From Lampris incognitus (taxonomy: Eukaryota; Chordata; Actinopteri; Lampriformes; Lampridae), in contig NC_079213.1 of the NCBI RefSeq assembly GCF_029633865.1, positions 109,230,582 through 109,294,581 of the forward strand: 64,000 nucleotides of DNA, in the 5' to 3' direction. Within the stretch, counting starts at the first letter, position 1. Each line of letters starts with the position of its first letter. A program made the position numbers and the translations under genes. The notes below the pieces were generated by a model. It worked only from the letters and a program-made list of their open reading frames with translations. It made no database searches and was not told the DNA's origin. Positions 1-9,077 of the stretch are shown here, piece by piece.

Positions 1-700
1 CTACTCCCTTCAGAGGACAGCACAAAACAGGCTCTAACAGGTACTATTTAATGAAGATGCCGGTTGGGGACCTGTGATGCGTCTGTTTCTCAAACTAGAG
101 ACTCTAATGTACTTATCTTCTTGCTCAATTGTGCAACGCGGCCTCCCACTTCTTTTTCTACTCTGGTTAGAGCCTGTTTGTGCTGTCCTCTGAAGGGAGT
201 AGTACACACCGGTGTAGGAAATCTTCAATTTCTTAGCAATTTCTCGCATGGAATAGCCTTCATTTCTAAGAACAAGAATAGACTGTCGAGTTTCAGATGA
301 AAGTTCTCTTTTTCTGGCCATTTTGAGCGTTTAATTGACCCCACAAATGTGATGCTCCAGAAACTCAATCTGCTCAAAGAAGTGCCCATCCAACCAATCC
401 AACTTGTGGGAGCTGCTTCTGGAAGCGTGGGGTGCAATTTCTCCAGATTACCTCAACAAATTAACAGCTAGAATGCCAAAGGTCTGCAATGCTGTAATTG
501 CTGCAAATGGAGGATTCTTTGACGAAAGCAAAGTTTGATGTAAAAAAAATCTTATTTCAAATACAAATCATTATTTCTAACCTTGTCAATGTCTTGACTC
601 TATTTTCTATTCATTTCACAACATATGGTGGTGAATAAGTGTGACTTTTCATGGAAAACACAAAATTGTTTGGGTGATCCCAAACTTTTGAACGGTAGTG
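1..700. mobile_element. Tc1-derived palindromic (foldback) element, copy 1, cut by window edge
   Basis: The right end, about 675-700, carries the Tc1-type terminal repeat (reverse of CACTACCGTTCAAAAGTTTG) followed directly by a TA run. Bases 166-700 are one arm holding the transposase N-terminus on the minus strand. About 38-165 is the loop, and 1-37 is the end of the opposite arm, whose outer part lies outside the window. Base for base this follows the complete copy at 20990-22186, including the same arm/loop junctions, so the palindrome moved as a unit. It cannot encode a whole transposase and is a non-autonomous derivative. Confidence 0.85.
34..321 (-). pseudogene. Tc1-like transposase N-terminal fragment
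   Basis: Ninety-five codons start MARKRELSSETRQSILVL and contain a helix-turn-helix (roughly residues 10-45, with YSMREIAKKLKISYTGVYY) and the start of the second paired-like domain (GRPRCT at about residues 59-64). The frame runs out at the palindrome junction. The complete family is about 340 residues with a DDE catalytic domain, which is absent here, so this can at most bind the terminal repeats. It could in principle act as a repressor of transposition; that is inference only. Confidence 0.8.
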
Positions 701-1055
701 TATATATATATAAAAAGTAAACGGTAATAGTTTGACTGCGTGAAGCAAGACGGTGTGCATGTTCTAGTGAAACTCTAACAAGCTGCACTGTATTTCAGAC
801 ATCTGAATAGCCTCCGGGGTGTTTCTGACTCTTGGGTAGCTATCTTCAGGAGCCGGTCAAAGCCGGGAGACCTGTCACAAGCTGCTCGGGGTGGCCTATC
901 TCTCTCTTCGTTGTAACGTGCCACGCGCCGGCCTCAGCCGAGCAGTCCTGGAGAGAGCTCCTGGATCTCGACTAAGACTTCGTAACCCCCCGTTCCTGCC
1001 TGCGCTGGAGCCCTGACAGTCCCATTAGGGCTGAATGAGGCTGAATTTGCCTTAC
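701..1055. other. Unassigned GC-rich spacer
   Basis: A short TA run (701-712) is followed by unique sequence with no repeat that I recognise and no convincing coding frame. GC content rises toward 900-1200. Confidence 0.4.
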
Positions 1056-1204
1056 CTTGGCAAAAGATCTCTCAAAGGCCCTGACAGCTATGGCAGGTCC
1101 TCCCGGCAGCTTGCCGTTGAGAAGCCCTCTCTTTCCACCTCCACCACCACCGCGAGCAGGAGCGGCTCTCCTCTCCTCTCCCCCCGTCACCGAGACCGCT
1201 TGAA
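1056..1204 (-). other. Candidate 149-nt exon, glycine-rich reading frame, unknown gene
   Basis: On the minus strand an acceptor (aaatctttcag) precedes base 1204 and a strong donor (CCAAG/gtaagg) follows base 1056. One frame is open throughout and reads a six-glycine run followed by GKRGLLNGKLPGGPAIAVRA and FERSFAK. I do not recognise the protein. The frame is also open in the preceding 160 bases, so openness alone is weak evidence. A chance open frame in GC-rich sequence is the main alternative. Confidence 0.25.
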
Positions 1205-2229
1205 CTGAAAGATTTCGTTTTCGAAATACCAGAACAACAACATGAAAATAGAGAAATGCACAAATCCCTCGCTGCGAGAGGACAAAGAAAGCTTGATTGC
1301 CAAAGCAAAACAAGGAAACTGAGTGACAGGTTGGAGTGGAAATGCACACGAGGAAATTCATATTCGACAATCACCCCCCCATACACACACACATGCATCA
1401 TGCGCGCACACACCTTGTGGAAATCAAAGCTGCAGCATGGCCCCGGCATCCCATTTTTCGAGCTGACATGCAATGTAAAATTGATCAATACAAACGTGTC
1501 ACCGAAAGCAGACAGGGGAGGACAGATGGGGATGTCAGCCGACGACTTTCCCTGCACAATAATTACTGAGCCCTGCGGAGACACCGCAGAGCCGGGGAAT
1601 ATATCGATATAACGCCGATATGTGACACGGGGCTAGATATCGTGCGGGGTTTCTGTTGGCGCCACGTCGTGACATAAGCTCAAAAGTTGTCCTTTCCTGG
1701 TTGCGAAGGCTGGATCTCAAGTAAGGTGTCCCACTTTTCCCCAACTTTATTCCACCGCTTCAGCTGACCCCCTCCTCACATCCGTGTTACTAATGGTCAT
1801 TCCGTGTGGAGATATTCTACGAAAGCACCAACATATCGTCACAGGGTCGATATCGAGGAATTCAGGCCAACGTGAAGCGATATTTAAAACTCTGAACATC
1901 GCCCAGCCCCCCCCAAGACACCACTCAGCGGTTTCACCATCGATGAGATACGTTAGAGATTGCATATCTCAGCTCTTATGCAAAGGACTGGGCCGCTAAG
2001 TAGAGGGAAAATAAACAAAGTTACCAGTGTCAACCTCTGAGAGAGAAGGCTGCTAAATAAACGTGTCTCCGGGCTGCCTTCCCATTAAATGTTAACAACA
2101 ACAACAATTCCTTCTGAAGACAGGCCTCCCCGCGCCTCATTACCGAGGACTCACGTGCCTATTAGCACACGGGATCCGTCAGCAGCATCCTCGAGCTGGA
2201 CGACCAAAACTCCCGCGAGACAACCTGTT
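1205..2229. other. Non-coding stretch with a possible decayed MITE (about 1600-1915)
   Basis: Repeated atatcg words run from 1600 to 1885, and the stretch ends near 1900-1916 with acatcgcccagcccc. That resembles the GGGCTGGGCGAT-type terminal repeat seen intact at 63010-63530. No matching left end or target duplication could be identified. The rest (CA-rich 1380-1420 and unique sequence) has no gene that I can support. Confidence 0.3.
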
Positions 2230-2237
2230 TGCTAGTG

Positions 2238-3373
2238 CAGGGTTTCTCAACCGGGGGTCCGCGGACCCCTAGTGGTCCGTGGTGTAATTGCAAGGGGTCC
2301 GTGAAAATAAAATATCTTTAAAAAAAAAAGATCCTATGACATTTATAGAAATAGGATTGTTTTACTCAAATGTGACTGAGACCTTTATCTACCTAAACTA
2401 TAAAGGGTAACAGGACTTTTTTCTCTCATTACATCTGTTTCACAAGTGTAATTTATTGTATTTTAATAAGAGATCTCGCTCCCGTTTGCATTATTAAAAG
2501 TTACTGCATAAAAATTCTGTTGTTACATATATCTGAAAGTTACTGAATACATATTCTGTGTTGTTACATATATCTGAAAGTTACTGAATACATATTCTGT
2601 TTTGTTACATATATCTGAAAGTTACTGAATACATATTCTGTTTTGTTACATTTATCTGAAAGTTACTGAATACATATTCTGTTTTGTTACATATATCTGA
2701 AAGTTACTGAATACATATTCTGTTTTGTTACATATATCTGAAAGTTACTGAATACATATTCTGTTTTGTTACATATATCTGAAAGTTACTGAATACATAT
2801 TCTGTTTTGTTACATATATCTGAAAGTTACTGAATACATATTCTGTGTTGTTACATCTATCTGAAAGTTACTGAATACATATTCTGTTTTGTTACATATA
2901 TCTGAAAGTTACTGAATACATTTTGTTACATATATCTGAAAGTTACTGAATACATATTCTGTTTTGTTACATATATCTGAAAGTTACTGAATACATATTC
3001 TGTTTTGTTACATATATCTGAAAGTTACTGAATACATATTCTGTTTTGTTACATATATCTGAAAGTTACTGAATACATATTCTGTGTTGTTACATATATC
3101 TGAAAGTTACTGAATACATATTCTGTTTTGTTACATATATCTGAAAGTTACTGCATAAGAATTCTGTTTTGTTAACTATATCTAAGTTACAACTGAAAGC
3201 TCTTATTTTTGCCCCAAAGAGTGAATAAATGCTATAATGCAATTTAAAAAGCAGTTTCTACTGTTTCTACAAATTGCAACCCCCCCTCCCCCAAGATCAG
3301 GTGGAGGGGTCCTCAGGGTAGATCAAAAATACGCAGGGGGGGTCCAGGACCCCAAAAAGGTGGAGAACCACTG
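2238..3373 (+). mobile_element. hAT MITE copy A, expanded by internal minisatellite
   Basis: Ends are CAGGGTTTCTCAACC and, at the other side, GGTGGAGAACCACTG, a typical hAT terminal repeat pair. The flanks 2230-2237 and 3374-3381 match at 6 of 8 positions, a decayed 8-bp target duplication. There is no coding capacity. Copies B (9704-10310) and C (35966-36570) are about 605 bp; this one is 1136 bp because of tandem repeats at 2527-3168. Confidence 0.88.
2527..3168 (+). repeat. 41-bp minisatellite, 16 units, inside hAT MITE copy A
   Basis: The unit contains ttgttacatatatctgaaag followed by ttactgaatacatattctg and repeats every 41 bases. I count 16 occurrences of ctgaaagtta. One unit near 2920 lacks attctg. 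The sister MITEs carry three units each. Confidence 0.92.
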
Positions 3374-3381
3374 TGCCAGTT

Positions 3382-4114
3382 GATGTTACTGATTATTTAC
3401 CCCGTGAGGAAGAACAAATAAATAAATAAAAGGAGGCAACAGTTTTATGATAACTTCGAACCCGGGAGATAAGAACGTGGCCGCTCGATGAATAAGATGG
3501 GGGTGGGTGGGTGATGTGTGGGTGATGTGTGGGTGATGGGGGGGGGGGATCAATAGGAAAACGCACCAAGCATGGATAGGTTGTGGCCATCTGGTGGTGA
3601 TGAGCAAATGGCCTTTTTTTCTCCCCTTCTCAGCCTCTCGATGGGGACTGGCGGAGACAGAAATCACTCAGATGAAACTGATGCGGACATCAGGTGGAGG
3701 ATCCACTTACAGCTCGTCTCGCCTGAGCTCCCCTTTGACTGCCGGTGCACTCGGATGCGCTGCCGTGCCTCCGCCAGACAGTTCTATTTCTCACACTTCC
3801 AAAAGGTGTCCAACAGTAACTAAACGCTCCCAAATGACCTTATCAATTGTTTTATTATTTCAACAGGGGGGGGGGGGTGCTGGGAGACGAGATGTAGCCG
3901 GAGTCCTTCCTGCCTCGTGGGATTTGGGGCCGGCTGATTACGTAAAAACCTCTAGACACGTGTCTGATGAACGCTTTAATCACGCTGCTGCTGCGGCACA
4001 TTTGATTTTGAGTAAATTCGCCCTATTCGTAGAAGAATGACGCGCAGCCTTTTCACCGACCTCGTCGGGGGAAAGGTTGCAATTTTGATTGTAAAGTGGC
4101 AAGTAAATGCATAC
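3382..4114. other. Unique spacer with a small tandem repeat and one CTCF-like site
   Basis: A G-rich tandem repeat (gggtgatgtgt units) lies at about 3500-3550. On the minus strand 3586-3597 reads CCACCAGATGGC, which fits the CTCF core consensus. No gene is supported. The 149-codon open frame at 3594-4040 has no recognisable domain and probably arises by chance. Confidence 0.35.
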
Positions 4115-4276
4115 TGTAGCGAATTCGGGGGGGGGGGCAACGCAACCACAGGAACTGCCGCGGCCGGGACGCGAACCCGTATCGCCCGCACCGCAGGAGA
4201 CATCGCTAACCGCTCGACTTAAGGGTCAGACCCGCCAGCCAGCGGCCAGCGTGTCTTCTTATTCGTGCACGTTACA
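4115..4276 (-). mobile_element. tRNA-like short repeat R1
   Basis: Read on the minus strand it shows a pol III type B box (GGTTCGCGTCCCGG, 4164-4178) and an A-box-like GAGCGGTTAGCG, so it is tRNA-derived. Outer ends are TGTAGCGAATTC and GCACGTTACA, a short imperfect inverted pair. The flanks atact/acact suggest a 5-bp target duplication. It belongs to the family seen at 4396, 4810, 4981, 5854, 8791 and 10550. Confidence 0.7.
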
Positions 4277-4395
4277 CTTACCCCCCCTCCTTCGGGAAGC
4301 GCGTACCCGCGCTTAAGCATATCAGCTCCTTCACGCCTCAGGGCGCATGCGCTTCCGATGGCCTTACGGTCGCTCCATCCCACTTCTGACAACAA

Positions 4396-4546
4396 TGTAG
4401 CGAATTCGGGGGACGACGCAACCACAGGAACTGCCGCGGCCGGGACGCGAACCCGTGTCGCCCGCACCGCAGGAGGCATCGCTAACCGCTCGACTAAAGG
4501 GTCAGACCCGCCAGCCAGGGGCCAGCGTGTCTACTAATCCGTTACA
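4396..4546 (-). mobile_element. tRNA-like short repeat R2
   Basis: Close relative of R1 with the same ends and box elements. The direct repeat ACAAT at 4392-4396 and 4544-4548 is the clearest target duplication of the family. R1 and R2 are in the same orientation, 120 bp apart. Confidence 0.72.
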
Positions 4547-4656
4547 ATATAGTGTTCCCCTAGGTTGACGGAAAAGCCCCTGATTGAAATGTAGATGTTC
4601 CAGCCTTCTGGAAATAAAGTGGACACGGCCTGGTTCGAGACTGCGCTCAGTTTTAT

Positions 4657-4722
4657 TTCTTTTTTTTTCTCCCCAGCGTATCCGGCCAGTTACCCCACCC
4701 TTCCGATCCTTCGGTCGCCTTG
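4657..4722 (-). mobile_element. Fragment of SINE family A tail
   Basis: The stretch (ttttctccccagcgtatccggccagttaccccacccttcc in part) matches the 3' end of the tRNA SINE found complete at 33181-33610 and 40101-40470. Only about 65 bases are recognisable. Confidence 0.5.
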
Positions 4723-4809
4723 GTATTTACGGTGCTAAATGTGTCAATGGCTTTCGTCTGTGACCGCAATTCCTTTAGCTTCCTATCAAACAACTCCTGT
4801 GGCTTGGTC

Positions 4810-4876
4810 ACCAACCGCTCGGCCAAAGGGTCAGACCCGTTAGCTAGGAGCTAACGTGTCTTATTAGTAGTTTACA
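4810..4876 (-). mobile_element. tRNA-like short repeat R3, partial
   Basis: Only the half carrying accgctcggccaaagggtc and the end tagtagtttaca is present. It matches the corresponding part of R4 and R6. Confidence 0.6.
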
Positions 4877-4980
4877 GTCGTCACCCTCCCTGGAAGCGCG
4901 CCCTCGTGCTTTGTTCTTCCCGCGCTCCGAAGAGACTTCTGAGGATCCGCACACTTCCGGATCCCACCGCTACCACCAAT

Positions 4981-5114
4981 GTAACCGGTTATTTTCTTGC
5001 CCGGTGCGGGATTCGATACGAGGTGTACTGCACCACAAGGCGACGTCGCTAACCGCTCGGCTAAAGGGTCAGACCCGCTAGCTAGGGGCTAACGTGTCTT
5101 ATTAGTAGTTTACA
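4981..5114 (-). mobile_element. tRNA-like short repeat R4 (TAACCGG subfamily)
   Basis: A subfamily with outer ends GTAACCGGTTATTTTC and TAGTAGTTTACA. The core gcgggattcgatacg is the reverse complement of a B-box-like element. The flanks caat/caat suggest a short target duplication. Nearly identical to R6 (8791-8924). Confidence 0.68.
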
Positions 5115-5647
5115 ATGGCAACGTCATCAGACAGCGACTTGTATTCTTTGAGTTGAGTGGCGCGCATGCTGTGAATGGACGCATGTTATTTAGCTCGTTT
5201 TTCTTTTTGCCCCTGTAAGGTGGGCACTTGACAGATATACTATAAACTGCAAGTGCTTGTTTAAGGTGCTTTTCAAAGAGGAGCAGAGGAATGAAAATAC
5301 CAAAACACCTATTATGTTTTACTCAAACAGCCGGCATTTATTTCACTGTAACATGAAACATATTATGATCCTGTTTTCTCTTTTGTGTGTGTGTGGTGTG
5401 TGTGTGTGTGTGTGTGTTGTACTGTCCTTTTAGTTGTGAGAATCAATGTTTTCTCTTTTTAGCCTTTAAACAACATGAGTTGAGGAAAAAATAGAAAATG
5501 AAAAAGCCTTTCAGAGCTCTGATGAAATAACCCCCCCCCCAAAAATAAATAAAAGTAAACAATGTTCACTTACCCGGGTAGTATGTTTTTGTATTAGGTG
5601 TGGTGAGAGCTCAGCGCTTATCTGCCGGATGAGAATAAGACATGCAC
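5115..5647. other. Spacer with one arm of a dispersed inverted repeat (S) and a (GT)n tract
   Basis: 5122-5195 (gtcatcag...gtattctttgagt...gtgaatggacgc) recurs in inverted orientation at 8926-8996, next to the THAP-like exon. A (GT)n tract lies at 5384-5418. No gene is seen. Confidence 0.5.
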
Positions 5648-5768
5648 GTTACAATACTGTGTTTGCCTTCCGTATGTGCGCTCTGGTCTGTTCTGTCCCT
5701 ACACAGCACCCGTAGTCCTGCTCACACTGCGGGATAAACAAGCTGGCTCCCGTTTTAAGTGCATCACA
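5648..5768 (+). repeat. 5' LTR of Gypsy element 1
   Basis: It shares ctgttctgtccctacacagc and cccgtag, cacactgcgg, ataaa and agctggctccc with the 3' LTR, in the same order. It ends with tgcatcaca. The first base is uncertain because the terminal TG is mutated. Confidence 0.75.
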
Positions 5769-5769
5769 C

Positions 5770-5781
5770 GGTGTCAGAAGT
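5770..5781 (+). promoter_or_regulatory. Primer-binding site of Gypsy element 1
   Basis: GGTGTCAGAAG directly after the 5' LTR is complementary to the 3' end of a vertebrate tRNA-Leu (…CTTCTGACACC-A). The position supports the LTR boundary. Confidence 0.6.
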
Positions 5782-5853
5782 CTGTCAAGAACAGAAAGTT
5801 GATATTCACAATTTGAACACCCCGAGATCGACTGGGAGGCTCCTGGTTTATAT

Positions 5854-6153
5854 TGTAGCGAATTCAGGGGGCAGTCTGGGAGATCGTCGCCATGGCCGGG
5901 ACGCGAACCTGTGTTTCCCGCTCCGCAAGCGACAACGTTAACCAGTCGACTGAAGGGTCAGGCCCGTTAATCAAGGACCAACGTGTCTACTTATCCATGC
6001 ACGTGCATGGATAAGAAGACACGCCGGCCGCTGGTTGGCGGGTCTGACCCTTTAGTCGAGCGGTTAGCGATGTCTCCTGCGGTGCGGGCGATACAGGTTC
6101 GCTTCCCGGCCGCGGCAGTTCCTGTGGTTGCGTTGTCCCCCAAATTCGCTACA
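5854..6153. mobile_element. tRNA-like repeat R5, tail-to-tail palindromic dimer
   Basis: Two R-family monomers face each other. The element starts TGTAGCGAATTC and ends AATTCGCTACA. They meet in a perfect 24-bp palindrome at 5991-6014 (ttatccatgcac and its complement). The halves differ at many positions, so they come from two subfamily members rather than a recent snap-back copy. The dimer interrupts the leader of Gypsy element 1. Confidence 0.72.
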
Positions 6154-6336
6154 TTATCAAGAGTTTGAAAGATTCAGGAGTCATGTCACGACGTTCGTCT
6201 TCGATGGTCCTCTCTCGGAGCTAACGGCTAAACAGCGAGGCGGCTAGCTAGGCACGTGGATCGGCGTGCAAGGCAGAGGAATCTACTAGACATTAAACTG
6301 GGCTGATGGGGGATAAAGAATGAGGATTCCTCTTAA

Positions 6337-6546
6337 GTGTTGGGTGAGTCTGCCTGCTACACCAGACCGAGGAAAAATAAGCGACTAGCCGGGCATCGTC
6401 TCAAACACAGGAAACAAGGACCAAGTGAAAGTTTTGATAACTTTGTTGAGGATTTCAGACTCGTACTCGTGGATTGTGAGTACGCTGACCCAGATGACAT
6501 GTTGATTGACGCCACAGAAACAAATAAAAATCGTCAGAGAGGATGA
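6337..6546 (+). pseudogene. Gypsy gag fragment (element 1)
   Basis: The open stretch includes GPSESFDNFVEDFRLV and CEYADPDDMLID, a pattern typical of the capsid of vertebrate Gypsy elements. It is cut by the MITE inserted at 6555 and continues after 7056. No start codon context survives. Confidence 0.6.
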
Positions 6547-6554
6547 TTCACAAG

Positions 6555-7048
6555 CAGGGGCGGATCTACAGGGTGGCAAGGGGTGGCAGCTGCCACCTCT
6601 GGGACACAGTCTTGCCACCCCTGTTGCCATCCCATTTATAAATCAGATATGTTTTTAAAGTATATTTTGTGTACATGCATGGTGAAGGTCAATGAGACCC
6701 GCACCAAACTCATCTCAAACAGAAGTCGCCGATTTAGATCCCCCTCCCCCTCACAGGCGCGGCTCTACAGGGTGGCAAGGGGGGGCAGCTGCCAACTCTG
6801 GGACACAGTCTTGCCACCCCATTCATAAATCAGATAATATGTTTTTAAAGTATATTTTATGTACATGCATGGTGAAGGTCAATGAGACCCCGCACCAAAC
6901 TCATCTCAAACAGAAGTCGCCGATTTAGAACCCCCCCCCTCACAGGCGCGGCTCTACAGGGTGGCAAAGGGGTGGCAGCTGCCACCTCTGGGACACGGTC
7001 TTGCCACCCCTTTGCCACCCCAGGAAAAAATCTCTAGATCCACCACTG
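6555..7048. mobile_element. hAT MITE with triplicated internal module
   Basis: Ends are CAGGGGCGGATCTA and CTAGATCCACCACTG. The 8-bp duplication TTCACAAG is perfect (6547-6554 and 7049-7056). Inside, a module of about 190 bp beginning gcggctctacagggtggcaa occurs three times (about 6559, 6757, 6945). Insertion split the gag of Gypsy element 1. Confidence 0.9.
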
Positions 7049-7169
7049 TTCACAAGTATCAATAATGTCTGCCAAAACAAAGCACCCAGCATCTAATAAG
7101 ATAACATACAGTAAAGGACAGTCAAAAACCCACACATCAGAGGCAGGCATCAGTCAACCAACCCAAAAG

Positions 7170-7300
7170 CTGCCCAAGTTGTGGAAAAGACCCCCAGCAC
7201 AAGTGGAGCAAAGGAAAGTGCCCAGCTAAAGGCTCAGTATGTTCCTACTGTAAAAACAAAACAAACACAAATCACTGGGTGGTTGTGTGTCGCAAACGTG
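7170..7300 (+). pseudogene. Gag zinc-knuckle region of Gypsy element 1
   Basis: The frame reads CPSCGKDPQHKWSKGKCPA and then CSYCKNKTNTNHWVVVC, two Cys/His knuckles of the nucleocapsid type that bind the element RNA. It is out of context because the MITE separates it from the capsid part. Confidence 0.65.
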
Positions 7301-7384
7301 CAGTCAATTCACTAGATGATGAAATTCTGCATGTAAATCTGACACAGGCTGATAAGTCCTGCAGATGACAAATGGAAGGTAAAC

Positions 7385-7660
7385 TTGGAAATTCTGTCTC
7401 GGGAAGCGCAGTCCAGGAATGACACAGGTGCCAAATGCAACGCACTGACCCTAGACAGAGACCAGTTCCTCATACACACAGGGGAGCTACAATGCTCTAG
7501 CGCAGTACTTCGCTCTTATGCCAACCACAAGCGAAAGCCTGTCGCTGCAGTTGATCTACTGATCAAACAGAAGTGCGGAGTTTGAAATTGTGGATATTGC
7601 AACAGGAAAATGTACTCAGTGGTGATACAGCTGAGGCCTGATTGTTCGTCTGAACTCACT
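7385..7660 (+). pseudogene. Retroviral-type aspartic protease fragment (Gypsy element 1)
   Basis: NDTGAKCNALTLDRDQF contains the DTGA active-site motif of retroelement proteases. It is followed by the flap-like segment SYANHKRKPVAAVDLL and, in another frame after 7575, FEIVDIATG. A frameshift near 7575 and a stop soon after end it. RT should follow but does not. Confidence 0.6.
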
Positions 7661-7724
7661 AAAAAAAAAAAAAACTCTACTGGAAAAACAAAACAAATCG
7701 AGCAGTACTGATGTCGCCATTCCA

Positions 7725-7902
7725 ACAGTGTACCAGCTGGACTTGATGAGTTCCCAGAGCACACACACGCCACCTAAAGTACATGTGAGCCCCACTCGAG
7801 CCCGGCCAGCTGAACAGCTTACTACTAGGCGGGGCAGAGTTGTGAAGCCTCCTGATAGACTGAATCCACTAGTGTTTGAGTTGGGTTTGATGTTTTGAGT
7901 TG
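7725..7902 (+). pseudogene. C-terminal end of Gypsy pol (element 1)
   Basis: The frame THTPPKVHVSPTRARPAEQ then TTRRGRVVKPPDRLNPLVF ends in a stop. The TRRGRVVKPPDRL pattern is characteristic of the last pol residues in vertebrate Gypsy elements. It sits about 100 bp after the protease remnant, which shows the size of the pol deletion. Confidence 0.6.
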
Positions 7903-8038
7903 TTTTTCTCACACTGGGAAAGTGAAGCGCTAGTAAACATTCCTTCCAAATCAGTGTGGGTAGAATCACATGTAGACGTAAACATGAATTTTGTTTATCG
8001 ACACAAGTAAAGTTCAATGAATGTTTATTTTTTTGTAT

Positions 8039-8053
8039 AAGAGGGGGAGACGA
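8039..8053 (+). promoter_or_regulatory. Polypurine tract of Gypsy element 1
   Basis: aagagggggagacga lies immediately before the 3' LTR, where plus-strand DNA synthesis is primed. Confidence 0.6.
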
Positions 8054-8542
8054 TGTGACATATTGCGTTTGCCTTCCGTAGGTGCAGTGTGTTCTGTCCC
8101 TACACAGCACCCGTAGCTCTGTTCACACTGCGGAATAAAAAAGCTGGCTCCCAACCAGTGGCGCCCCCAGAAATTGTTCATAATGGGGGGGGGGCGAAAT
8201 GGGGCCACTGAAAATCTTGGGGTGGCACACCAAAACCAAAAGCCATGACGGAATTTCGGGAATTCTATGACGCTGTTGCAGTATACTGTATAGCCTAGTG
8301 GAAAACTGTCAATATGAGAGTTAAGAAAAATATACATTATTGATTTAAATGAACAGCACCTAATGTAAAATATCAGATAGAAGCATATTATGCATAATCA
8401 GAAGCATATTCTGCATATGCGACTCGTGGCTGGGGGGGCCAGCGGGGGGGGCAGGGATAGTATCAGGGTGGCCGTGGCCACCCCTGTCCACCCCTTGGGG
8501 GCGCCACTGCTCCCAACTATGTCCCGTTGTAAGTGCATTACA
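8054..8542 (+). repeat. 3' LTR of Gypsy element 1, interrupted
   Basis: It starts TGTGACATATTGCG, contains AATAAA, and ends TGCATTACA. A MITE (8156-8509) splits it after gctggctcccaac. Confidence 0.75.
8156..8509. mobile_element. hAT MITE inside the 3' LTR
   Basis: Perfectly paired ends CAGTGGCGCCCCCA and TGGGGGCGCCACTG, with a perfect 8-bp duplication CTCCCAAC (8148-8155 and 8510-8517). It has no coding capacity and is younger than Gypsy element 1. Confidence 0.9.
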
Positions 8543-8790
8543 GTCCAGCCCAGTCCGGTCCGTACACCTGGTTAGGGTGCTGAAATGAAGTCCAGAAACT
8601 GACGTTCGGGCGCCATGTGTGACGATTTCGGTCCGCGTGTCTTGGCTGAGGCAGTGGAGGACGAAGGCAAAACACTCAACATCCACACAAGTGCTGGGAT
8701 TTCACAAATGCTCGTCGTTTACTGACTATTTATCACAGCCGGTTGTACCAAAACGTCACTCTTGGGCCGAGAGGCTAAAGGAAAAACCAG
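8543..8790. other. Spacer, nothing recognised
   Basis: About 250 bp of unique sequence without a repeat or frame that I can support. Confidence 0.4.
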
Positions 8791-8924
8791 TATAACCGGT
8801 TATTTTCTTGCCCGGTGCGGGATTCGATACGATGTGTACTGCGCCGCAAGGTGACGTCACTAACCGCTCGGCTAAAGGGTCAGACCCGTTAGCTAGCGGC
8901 TAACGTGTCTTATTAGTAGTTTAC
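8791..8924 (-). mobile_element. tRNA-like short repeat R6
   Basis: Nearly identical to R4. It is flanked by the direct repeat ACCAG (8786-8790 and 8925-8929), so it is an independent insertion with a 5-bp target duplication. Confidence 0.75.
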
Positions 8925-8925
8925 A

Positions 8926-8996
8926 CCAGCTCAATATCACGCGTCCATTCACACCACGCGACTCAAAGAATACACGGCGCTTTCTGATGACGTTAA
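8926..8996 (-). repeat. Second arm of dispersed inverted repeat S
   Basis: Reverse complement of 5122-5195 with moderate divergence (shared gtattctttgagt and gtgaatggacgc). It lies directly upstream of the THAP-like exon. Confidence 0.6.
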
Positions 8997-9077
8997 CAAG
9001 TACGTTTTAAAGGCGCGTTTCCCAATTTCGACTGTTTGGGTGATTTCGAGAGAACAAACCTGGCAACCTACTAGGAC

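Larger units (their letters stand above)
5648..8542 (+). mobile_element. Gypsy-type LTR retrotransposon 1, internally deleted and nested
   Basis: Two short related LTRs (about 121 bp and 127 bp once an insertion is removed) flank a tRNA-Leu-type primer site, gag fragments with a zinc knuckle, a protease fragment and the last codons of pol. RT, RNase H and integrase are missing, so most of pol was lost between about 7660 and 7720. The body holds a tRNA-like palindrome (5854-6153) and a hAT MITE (6555-7048), and the 3' LTR holds another MITE. No target duplication around the element could be made out. Confidence 0.8.

Noticed and set aside
34..321. Host paired-box or other helix-turn-helix gene
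   Set aside because: The sequence, its terminal repeats and its three copies identify it as the Tc1 transposase N-terminus.
2527..3168. CRISPR-like array
   Set aside because: The 41-bp units are contiguous, with no unique spacers, and they lie in a eukaryotic hAT MITE.
3594..4040. 148-codon plus-strand gene
   Set aside because: There is no recognisable domain, it overlaps homopolymer runs, and no splice or promoter context supports it.
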